Of a stretch of 64,000 bases of DNA, positions 55,508 to 64,000 are shown in pieces. This DNA comes from Boesenbergia rotunda (taxonomy: Eukaryota > Streptophyta > Magnoliopsida > Zingiberales > Zingiberaceae). The position numbers were made by a program, and so were the translations under genes. The notes beneath the pieces are model-generated. The model did not search any database and was not told the origin of the DNA. It saw only the letters and a program-made list of their open reading frames with translations. The stretch is from the NCBI GenBank assembly GCA_024364735.1, contig JAGFNQ010004757.1:250421-314420 (forward strand). Direction: 5' to 3'. The first letter of the stretch is position 1. Each line of letters begins with the position of its first letter.

Positions 55508-55714
55508 GCTACCTTAAAACTCATAGGGATTTTGGGACTATGTCAAGAAATCACCTAGGGTTCAGGGGCGAATGATTCGATTCCTCGGACCCGGCAAGCC
55601 ACCGGTAAGTCAATAATGGATATATGGACCCACCGCGATATAGCTTCTTCGTTACACCACTAGTCTAATCAGTCAACCACACTTCCATCGATTAGACTTA
55701 AAGGGAGGGACTTG
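55508..55714 (+). other. Retand 3' end with polypurine tract
   Basis: The right TSD copy GCT, then ~190 bp of Retand sequence ending in the tract AAAGGGAGGGACTTG (55700-55714), directly before the 3' LTR. Confirms that the CACTA inserted within the same Retand copy. Confidence 0.8.
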
Positions 55715-55744
55715 TGATGAGGTTGAGCACCCCGGGGTTGACAT
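55715..55744 (+). repeat. Start of the Retand 3' LTR (30 bp)
   Basis: TGATGAGGTTGAGCACCCCGG onward matches the 5' LTR at 7808. Interrupted at 55745 by another LTR, so the rest lies beyond the window. The candidate left TSD of that insertion is GACAT (55740-55744). Confidence 0.8.
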
Positions 55745-56625
55745 TGTTGGGTGCGAACCCGTGTATGGCTTGAGTGTTTCCTAAGCAACCACGGGGTCGA
55801 ACATGAGAGACCTCTCTATGTCTACAGATTAAAAATTTAATCCGAATAGAGACCCGTCTCCCAAACGACCGTCTCGTCGTCGTGTTAATTAATCCAAGTT
55901 ACAACTTAGCCAAAACCAAGGTTAAGGCCTTGCAACTTTCCGGATTAATTAACTGCGGAAAAGACGACGAATAGATCGCCGAACTTTGTGATTATTGTCG
56001 GGGTCCATGACATAAATTAATTGACATATTAATTAACAAATAATTAATCAATGTCAATTAATTAACCACATGTAATGATAAGAAACATAGCATGAAAATA
56101 ATAAGAAAACAAAAGGAGCTAGGGAGAGGTATACCTCGCCTTTTACCTCGCAATCTTTTACATTATGACCCCCCCTCCTAGACGTCGTGTGGGTGATGAG
56201 CTACCAAGATGCAAATTCACTGAAGGCCTCCAATTAATCCTTTTCTTCAAGCTTCTTCCAAAACACCAACATAAACCCTAGAAACCTAGGGTTTTCTTGC
56301 GCCGACAACCACCTCTTTCACCTCCTCTTTTGCGCCGCCGACAACTGCCCCTATCCAAGAGACTCGGACCACAAGAGAGCTGAGGATTGGGAGGATAGGA
56401 AGATGAAGAGGATGGAAGAAGAAGCTGAGTCAAACTCCTTCTTCTTCCTAAACAACCCACAACCTTCTTCTCCTCCTATCCAAGCTCGCCGGCACCAAAC
56501 AAGGGCAAGAACCTTGCTGTCCGGCCATCGATCTCCTCCTCTCTAAGCTGAGACTAGTTCCTATCCGCAAGGAGCTTCGGCCACCTGAGAAGAAGCGACA
56601 AAACACCACCGGTAGTTGCCTTTTC
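55745..56625. repeat. Unclassified LTR-like sequence, interrupted by copia copy 2
   Basis: Begins TGTTGGGTGCG at a clean break in the Retand LTR. AT-rich middle with TTAATTAATT words, a splice-like AG/GTATACC and a C run near 56166, then a GC-rich part with short minus-strand frames (56278-56460), which read Ser/Leu/Gly-rich composition only. It has no internal genes in view; probably part of the LTR of another retroelement. Length and type cannot be settled because its other end is outside the window. Confidence 0.45.
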
Positions 56626-58290
56626 TGTTAGTAAGAGCCCTAGAGCCAATTATGTGATGATTGACTAGGGACATTTTGTATCATTAATAAAGGTATGCCT
56701 GGTTATTATACTTACTTTGTATTTGTGCCAAATAACTAAGTATAATAATGTCCTTGGGTAGTAGGTTCTTATCTACATTATATCGATTGGTGAATCGATA
56801 GTGAGATGATGTAGAGAACACTACTCTAAACCATTCCTAGTCAAGTATTAATATTCAAGAACAATATTAATGCATGGAGACTAGCATGTAGGTCAACTGA
56901 TGACTTGAGCTCACAAGTCATGGATATGTGATATCAAGTTGACACATTGGTATACATTGGAAAATATATACTGAATGACCCGCCATGAGAAAGTTTCATA
57001 GATTGTCATATGAGTGTCATAAACTTTCTCATGTGACTATTGGTATGAATAGTCTTTAGACCTGAAGTCACTACGGTTCCCTACATAAGAAGTTATGTAC
57101 TTTGGTATCGTCAAACGTCACCCATAATAGGGTGGACTATAAAGGCGATCACTGGGTATTTAATGAATTATACGGAGGGATGTGAGTGATGTAGATGGGA
57201 TCTATCCCTCCCATATGATGGGAGTGATATCTGTGGGCCCCTTGATCGAGTAGACTACTAAAACGCATGACCATGCTCAAATGAGTCAATATGAGATATT
57301 GAGCTCATTTGTTTGAGTGAGTCTACTCGGGGATCAAGAAACACAAGATAGATTGAGGATGACACAGTCTATGCCTCATTGGTCAATCTAAATATCAAGG
57401 ATAGAAGGACAATGTCATACATTATCATAGTCACGGAGGTTTAGTCGGATCTCGACTTTTCTTGTTACTTGGGTAGCAATGATGCATTGCGAGATGCCGC
57501 TCATTGTTTATGTGACTAAAGTGATTTAGACACATTGCCAACGTTACGAGAACTTATTGGGTCACTCATTAAGGACACAATGCTTCGGAGATTAATTGAT
57601 CTTGGTCTGACTATGATTTGATTCGAATTGGATTATTTGAATTAGACTCAAGTGAATCCAATTAGATTATGAGATTTAGTCTAATTTAAGTTAGACTCAT
57701 CTAGATTAGACTCAACCACTTAATTATGAATAATATTCATTAATGGGTTTAATAAATATTATTTAAGAGGAAGGCTAAGAGACATTCTATTCATTAGATG
57801 AATAGAATATTAAGAGTCTCAAGGAATACCAAGAGGCTTGGTATTCATTGGGTTTTATTAGCATTAAGATGAGAGGAGCTCAAGGGACATAGACCCTTGG
57901 TATTCATTAGATGAGTATAAATACCCCCCCCCCTTGTCAATGTCTAGAGTGTGCATCTCTCTTCCTCTTCTTTCTTCCTCCTTGTCCATAACTCCCTAGT
58001 GGAGGTTCTTGTGCTTTGTGAACTATCCCAAGTTGCTAGCACAACTAAGTGGTTCCTCTCCGAGGCATAGATCGTGTTCGTGTGGATACGCATAGAGTCA
58101 CGGACACTTGAACGTGCAAGAGATCCAGCGAACCAAAGGACTAGCGGGATAAGCGAAGGGCATGCGACAAAGGTATTCCTATAAGATAGGAATTGTAGAT
58201 CACATTGTATGAGTTTTTCATTCGCATGAATCGCTCGAGGGATCATATTTCTGCTGCGATTTTAAATATTTTTACCGATAGATCCCTACA
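56626..58290 (+). repeat. 5' LTR of copia copy 2
   Basis: TGTTAGTAAGAGCCC to ATCCCTACA, 1665 bp. TATA box at 57916-57923 with a 10-base C run following. Confidence 0.95.
57916..57923 (+). promoter_or_regulatory. TATA box in copia copy 2 LTR
   Basis: TATAAATA followed by ten C and CT-rich sequence, the same position as in the other three LTRs. Confidence 0.7.
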
Positions 58291-58291
58291 G

Positions 58292-58303
58292 TGGTATCAG
58301 AGC
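58292..58303 (+). other. Primer binding site of copia copy 2
   Basis: TGGTATCAGAGC, exact, one base after the LTR. Confidence 0.95.
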
Positions 58304-59581
58304 AACTTGTGAAAGATCATACAAAGTTTAGAAAACTTTTATTTGTGATATAGAAGTAGGATATAATTTTATTATAGATTGTATAATGTATGAGCATTTG
58401 TCGAGATACAAAAGTTTGTGTTGATCAAACTAAAAGTCTATAGCATCATCATATGAAATATGAAAGTGTGCTATGATGCAAATGTACTCGACAAATTTTA
58501 TAACCTAAGGTTTCGGCTCATGAGCATTTTACAATCATAATAAAATTGATGTCCTAAATCTATTGTATGTGATTGATGACATGGTGCATGGTTATGACCT
58601 TAACCCCAATGTGATTGGATGTATATGTGTGTGTGTGCATGTTGTAATTCATAATACAGTCTACGTGTCGTGCCTTGTCTCTATTTTTCGTAGTTGTAAA
58701 AAAATAGATTTAGACTCGAATGTAACTCGAGTTTTCCTACATTGTAATGTACAAAAGCAGCAGTGGAGTTTCCATTGAAGAATGAAGTTACAAGAAGGTT
58801 GCCGACCACACACGATGACCGAAGGATGCACTTGGAGAAGATGTTATCCCTAGGTTGACCATCGATCTTCTCATTGGCTTGAGAAGATCGTAGTATACGG
58901 GCCATAACCATGTCACGTTTTCTTGCTTATATGTTGATATATGCTATGTGTGTGTATGTGATGCATGTTTAGATGTTTATCTTAATTAAGTCAACTCGAT
59001 ATGCCTACCAAAGTTTGGTACTCATAAACTACCTCGATCATTTGTTGTTGGGTTTGGCAAAGCAAAGCAACGCATTTTATCTTGGTAGAGTGCGAGAGGA
59101 CAATTGTGATGTCCCGCTATCAAACATTGGGTGAGACTTAACTAAGTCCCCTTAATTAGATTGAGAAACTTGGAGGCATATCCCAAAAGTTGGGAAAATT
59201 GGGTAAGAGAACAATTATTCCATGTCTTGGGTGATTAGCCAAAGCTAACTCAAGATGATATGTAATGTGGATCTTGACCCTTTGTTTCAAAGAGTTGCAT
59301 GAGATGTAATTGGTAAAATGTTACCTACCTAATTATACCAAGTCTTGGACAATTAGCCAAAGCTAACTCAAGATGAAGTATAATATGGATCTTATCCCAC
59401 ATGAATAATGATTGCTATTTGGTTTAGAGCTAGTAGTGTTGGTAAATTGAGTTTGCCTACATCCATGACTAGCCCCAGCCAAAGCTCTACGATTTAGTGG
59501 GAGCGTCATTTAATTAAAGGCCTAATTAAATGAATTAGATATGATACTTATTTCTGCATAATTTTACTGTTGTAGATCACC
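58304..59581 (+). other. Copia copy 2 leader
   Basis: Close to the leader of copy 1, with the perfect hairpin CGATCTTCTC (58863-58872) / GAGAAGATCG (58881-58890). A small upstream frame begins near 58563. No gag coding. Confidence 0.8.
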
Positions 59582-60415
59582 ATGTCATCTAACACATCAA
59601 ATACTCTCTCTCTGCAATCCGTCCTTGAGAAGGACAAGCACAACGGAGCTAATTTCCTGGACTGGTACAGAAACTTGAGGATAGTCCTCAAACAAGAACG
59701 AAAACTATATGTCCTAGAGCAATCTCTTCCAGAAGCACCCGCCGCTACCGCTACCCGTGTCGAAAAGGATGCTTACAAGAAGCATCAGGATGATGCACTT
59801 GATGTATCATGCCTTAAGCTTGCCACCATGAACTCTGAGCTTCAGAAGCAACATGAGAACATGAATGCACATGAGATGGTTGAGCATCTAAAGCAACTAT
59901 ATCAAGGGCAAGCTAGACACGAGCGGTTTGAGGTGTCTAAAGCCCTATTTGCATGCAAGATGCAAGAAGGAACTCCTGTATGAACTCACGTACTCAAGAT
60001 GATTGACTATGTCGAGAACCTTGAAAGACTAGGATTTCCACTGGGCCAAGAATTGGCTACGAACCTTATCTTGCAATCGTTGCCAGAAGGGTACAATCAA
60101 TTTGTCATGAACTATAACATGAATGAAATTGACAAGCCTTTGCCTGAGATGCTCAGCATGTTAAGAACTGCTGAACCTAATCTCAAGAAAACCAATACCA
60201 GTAATGTATTGATGGTACAAAAGGGCAAAGTCAAATGGAAGCCTAAAGGCAAGGGTAAGACCCAAGACAAAGGCAAGGTCAACTCTACTACATCCAAGGC
60301 TAAAGATAAAGTACCTATGGAAGGGACCTGCTTCCACTGTGATGAGATCGGACATTGGAAGAGGAACTGCAAACATTACATGGAGGAAGTAAAAAAGAAA
60401 AGAATTGAGACTTCT
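59582..60415 (+). pseudogene. gag: Copia gag, copy 2 (one stop)
   Basis: ATG at 59582. Same gag domain as copy 1 with an intact QERKLYVLEQ stretch where copy 1 has a stop, but a TGA at 59981-59983 (MQEGTPV, then stop) breaks the frame. Re-opens in the same frame. Zinc knuckle CFHCDEIGHWKRNC (60329-60370). Confidence 0.92.
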
Positions 60416-61529
60416 GCTTCAGGTATTTTTGTTATAGAAGTCAATCTATCTATCTCTTCTTCTTGGGAATTAGATACCGGATGTCCATCTCACATTTGTA
60501 CTAATGTCCAGGGTCATCAAAGAGCTAGATCATTGATAAAGGGAGAAGTGGACCTACAAGTAGGCAATGGAGCAAGAATTGCTGCCATATCTATAGGAAC
60601 TTATTCCTTGTCTTTGCCCACTGGACTTATCTTAGAACTAGAGGAGTGCTTTTATGTACCTGCATTGACTAAGAACATAATTTCAGTATCATGTTTGGAC
60701 AAGAAAAACTTTTCATTTATCATAAAGGACAAATGTTGTTCCATAATGTTAAATGACATATTCTATTGTAATGCACCACTTGTGAATGGACTATATGTTC
60801 TAGACCTAGAAAACTCAATCTATAACATAAATACCAAACGGTTCAAATCCAATGATGTGAACCAAACGTATCTCTGGCATTGTCGCTTGGGTCATATAAA
60901 TGAGAGTCGTATATCCCAGCTCCATAAGGATGGATTACTGGACTCATTTGATTTTGAATCATATGAGACATGTGAATCCTGTCTTCTAGGCAAGATTACC
61001 AAGACTCCATTTAGTGGACACGGCGAAAGAGCGACAGACTTGTTAGGACTCATACATACTGATGTATGTGGACCTTTCAATGTCACAGCTAGAGGAGACT
61101 ATCAGTACTTCATCACTTTCACAATGATGTCAGTAGATACGACTATGTGTATCTCATGAAACACGAGTCGAAATCCTTTGAAAAGTTCAAAGAATTCAAG
61201 ATGAAGTACAAAACCAACTTGGCAAGAGTATTAAGATGCTTCGATCAGATCGAGGTGGTGAATACCATAGCCAAGAGTTTCATGACCATCTAGCAGAGTG
61301 TGGGATCATATCCCAACTCACTCCACCTGGAACACCATAATGGAATGGTGTGTCCGAGCGGAGAAATCGTACTCTATTAGATATGGTACGATTGATGATG
61401 AGTCAGACAGACCTTCCTACTTCCTTCTGGGGATTCGCTCTAGAGACGGCTCTTTTCACACTTAACTGAGTTCCATCAAAGGTCGTCACAAAGACACCAT
61501 ATACGATATGGACTGAGAAGAGTCCCACG
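60416..61529 (+). pseudogene. Copia protease and integrase, copy 2
   Basis: Protease active site intact as DTG (60473-60481, in LDTGCPSHI). GAG-pre-integrase block LWHCRLGHIN keeps the canonical His, where copy 1 has Asn. Integrase begins HTDVCGPF, but one-base deletions near 61133 and 61200 shift the frame twice. A TAA replaces the Glu codon before WNGVS (about 61337), and a TGA near 61466 replaces an Arg codon. The integrase is therefore dead. Confidence 0.9.
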
Positions 61530-62854
61530 ATGTCTTTTATGAAGATTTGGGGTTGTGAGACTTACGTTCGACGTCAAGTCTCAGATAAACTAGGACCCAA
61601 ATCTGATAAGTGCTATTTTGTAGGATATCCCATAGAAATGAAAGGATATTACTTTTACAATCCCACACAAGGCAAAGTGTTTGTCGCTAGAAATTGTGTT
61701 TTTCTAGAAAAGGAGTTTATTTCTAGAAGAACTAATGAGAGTAAAATCCATCTTGAAGAAGTTCAAGATACAGATAGTATTGAGGCCTTAATGGACATTG
61801 AACAGGCAACACAAGATGTTGTGGATCATGAGATTGTAGCACAAGAAGTTGTGGAACAACAAGCTGTTCAAGTAGACCAACCTCTTCGTAGATCTGATAG
61901 GATACGTCGTCAGCTTGAGAGATACTCATTTCTCTTGTCTGACCATGATGACATTACGCTTATTGAGTTGACTGAGCCTACATCCTATCAAGAAGCTGTG
62001 ATGAGCCCAAATTGTGAGAAATGGCTAGAGGCCATGAGATCCGAAATGGAATCCATGTATACTAACAAAGTATGGACTTTGGTTGATCTACCTGAGGGAA
62101 TTAAACCCATTGGGTGTAAGTGGGTCTTTAGAAGAATGACTAACATGGATGGACGCATGCATACCTATAAAGGGCGATTGGTAGCTCAAGGTTTCAAACA
62201 AATTCATGGTATCCATTATGATGAAACCTTTTCACCAGTGGCGATGCTTAAGTCTATTCGGATCATGCTTGCTATTGCACCTTACCATGACTACGAGATC
62301 TGGCAGATGGATGTCAAAACCACATTCCTAAATGGGAATTTACTCGAGGATGTGTACAGGACACAACCTGAGGGTTTTGTAGATCCAGAGCATGTTGGAA
62401 AGGTATGTAAATTGTAAAGGTCCATTTATGGGCTAAAGCAAGCTTCTCGAAGCTGGAATCTTCGATTCGATGATGCAATCAAAGCGTTTGGTTTCATCAA
62501 GAATGAAGATGAACCCTGTGTCTACAAGAGGGTTAGTGGGAGCACAGTTGTCTTCCTGATCTTGTATGTAGATGACATACTCCTCATTGGGAATGATATC
62601 CCTTCACTACAGTCTATGAAGACGTGGCTAGGGAATTGTTTCTCAATGAAAGACTTAGGTGAAGCAGCCTATATCCTAGGCATCAAGATCTATAGATATA
62701 GATCTAAGAGATTGTTTGGCTTAAGTCAGAGTACATATATTGATAAGGTGCTTAATCGTTTTGCCATGCAGAATTCCAAGAAGGGATTTCTGCCAATGTC
62801 ACATGGTGTGAGCCTTTCGAAGACTCGAGGCCCCTCTTCAAAGGAGGAGAGAGA
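61530..62854 (+). pseudogene. pol: Copia integrase C-terminus and reverse transcriptase, copy 2
   Basis: Open from 61530 through the integrase tail (CYFVGYP, EKEFISRR) and RT N-terminal blocks CKWVFRRMTNMDG and DVKTTFLNGNLLEDVY to a TAA at 62415-62417 (one C-to-T change from CAA). Resumes in frame with SIYGLKQASRSWN, the catalytic YVDD in MYVDDILLIG (about 62565) and LGEAAYILGIKIY. Ends at LSKTRGPSSKEER where the next LTR is inserted. RNase H is missing. Confidence 0.92.
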
Positions 62855-64000
62855 TGTTGGAAATTCTAGGCCGCAAAAACCGCTTTTTGCGTTGCGGAAA
62901 CCCCAGAATCTCGGCCACGGATCCGTGCGAACTTATAAAACAAATACGAGTACGAGTTTAATATCTAGATCTACACTAGATCTACGTGATAAGGTCATTA
63001 CCCTTGACGCGTAGCCCTTCGCTTTCCCGCTTGTCCAAGAGGCCGCCGGATCTCGTAGAGTATCAAAGTAGACACTCCTCTATATGTATCCACGCGAACA
63101 AAAGAAGATGGATCGAAACCTTGGTGTGCTAGCACCCCTATGGGTTTCGGCCAAGAGAGGAGAGGAAGAAGAAAAATCCGGGAGGAGAAGAAGAGCCTGC
63201 AAAAAGAAACAAAACCCACCTTTTGTTCACCTTGGTGGTCGGCCACTTAATGGCCATTAATGGCCATTAGTGGCCGGCCATAATGGCCATTAAGTGCCAT
63301 TAGGTGGCCTTCCAAATCTCCTATCAATTTGAATTCGAAATTCAAATGGGGGGAAAACCAAGTCAAGTCTAACTTGAATTGGAACCAAGTCAAATCAAAC
63401 TTGATTTTGATTTAGGTCAAGTCAAACTTGCCTTTTATGGACTTTCCATATTTAGCCAAGTCAAACTTGACTTCATTTCTTCTCCCATGTTGAGTCTAAC
63501 TCGAAGTGGAACCAAGTCAAGTCAAACTTGATTTGGATTTAGGTCAAGTCAAACTTGCCTTTTATGGACTTTCCATATTTAGCCAAGTCAAACTTGACTT
63601 CAATTTTTCTCCATCTATTTGTTCTTGCGTGTGACCCTATAGGTTCTTGTAACGTTGGCAATGCTTCTAACCTCTTAGAAACATAAGCAATGAGCGGTAT
63701 CTAGCAACACATCATTGCTACCCAAGTTACAAGAATGTTGAGATCCAACATCACCTTGTGACTAATAATGTGACTCTCACAATATATGATAATGTCCCTC
63801 TATCCATTTGATATCTAGATCGACTCAATTGAGGCATAGACCGTGTCATCCTCGAGTCAATCTATATCTTGAACTCCAAGTAGACTCACACTAATCAAAT
63901 GAGTTCAATATCTCATATTGACTCACTTGGGCATGGCCATGCACTTTGTGGTCTAACTCTATCAAGAATACGATATCGCTCCCGTCATATAGGAGGGATA
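62855..64000 (-). repeat. Minus-strand copia-like LTR, divergent subfamily, runs off the window
   Basis: Starts TGTTGGAAATTC after GAGAGA in the middle of copia 2. The reverse complement of 63620-64000 resembles the middle of the copia LTRs (for example the stretch before 30700 with ATGAGATATTGAGCTCATTTG), so the LTR is in minus orientation and its 3' end is at 62855. Contains GGCCATTA repeats (63235-63305) and two ~127-bp tandem units of AAGTCAAACTTGA-like sequence (63381-63607). Candidate TSD AGAGA (62850-62854); the other copy is not visible. Confidence 0.8.

Larger units (their letters stand above)
7808..55744 (+). mobile_element. Degenerate Ty3/gypsy Tat/Retand-type retrotransposon, interrupted by six insertions
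   Basis: Parts in order: 5' LTR (7808-8580), PBS, gag (8634-9759), gag/protease (14764-15009, 16291 on), RT-RNase H-integrase (to about 29516), an 85-bp minisatellite (29620-29882 and 45297-45900), an antisense gene (46560-50732), polypurine tract and 3' LTR start (55700-55744). A tandem-repeat 3' region and an antisense extra ORF after pol are reported for Tat-lineage elements. Subtracting the insertions leaves about 13 kb, or about 10 kb without the triplicated protease-RT block. Only the first 30 bp of the 3' LTR is in the window, because another element interrupts it. Not autonomous: every domain has stops, frameshifts or deletions. Confidence 0.85.
56626..62854 (+). mobile_element. Ty1/copia retrotransposon copy 2 (3' end missing)
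   Basis: Same family as copy 1: 5' LTR 56626-58290, PBS 58292-58303, gag from 59582, protease, integrase and RT. Cut at 62854 in RNase H-connection sequence by the LTR at 62855. Left TSD candidate TTTTC (56621-56625); the right copy is outside. Provides the empty-site control for the nested element of copy 1 (near 60986). Confidence 0.93.

Noticed and set aside
56278..56460. 60-codon minus frame in the unclassified LTR
   Set aside because: Serine/leucine low complexity from CT-rich sequence; no start context or homology.

Overview
The window looks like repeat-dense intergenic DNA from a flowering plant. It holds plant-type Ty3/gypsy (Tat/Retand and chromovirus) and Ty1/copia retrotransposons, initiator-methionine-tRNA primer binding sites, and a CACTA transposon with an En/Spm-type transposase gene. 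I found no host gene, tRNA, rRNA, CRISPR array or prokaryotic feature. The species cannot be fixed from the sequence.

Layout. 1-1192: the 5' end of a minus-strand non-autonomous LTR element that leaves the window on the left. 1193-4780: a decayed minus-strand chromovirus (3' LTR, polypurine tract, end of integrase). 4781-7807: AT-rich, unclassified. 7808-55744: one degenerate Tat/Retand-type gypsy element, about 13 kb of its own sequence. It is split by six insertions whose target site duplications (TSDs) are all perfect: a gag-only LTR element (9908-14763, GTCGG), a solo LTR (15010-16290, GAAGC), a second gag-only LTR element (18349-25599, GTGAG), a Ty1/copia element (29883-45291, GTTAA), a copia solo LTR (47487-49130, CTATC) and a CACTA transposon (51115-55507, GCT). 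The copia element is itself split by a third gag-bearing non-autonomous element (34248-41029, TTGTC). The Retand protease-RT region is also present as three tandem ~1.51 kb copies. 55745-56625: the end of an unclassified LTR, cut by a second copia copy (56626-62854). That copy is in turn cut by a minus-strand copia-like LTR that runs off the right edge.

The non-autonomous elements are the most interesting part. They lack pol. They keep copia/Sirevirus-like gag genes with paired zinc knuckles, an initiator-tRNA PBS, several dispersed polypurine tracts, and a shared G-rich/C-rich box near the LTR end next to the PBS. One has an uninterrupted 374-codon gag (22600-23724). Another carries an extra ORF resembling the 'putative plant transposon protein' domain. 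They must depend on a partner pol supplied in trans.

Working together. Nothing here looks autonomous now: the Retand, both copia copies and the chromovirus have stops, frameshifts or lost catalytic residues. The Retand carries an antisense gene (46560-50732) with its own TATA-like box; a solo LTR has split it and the CACTA sits just upstream of it. The nested TSDs give a clear relative order of insertions.
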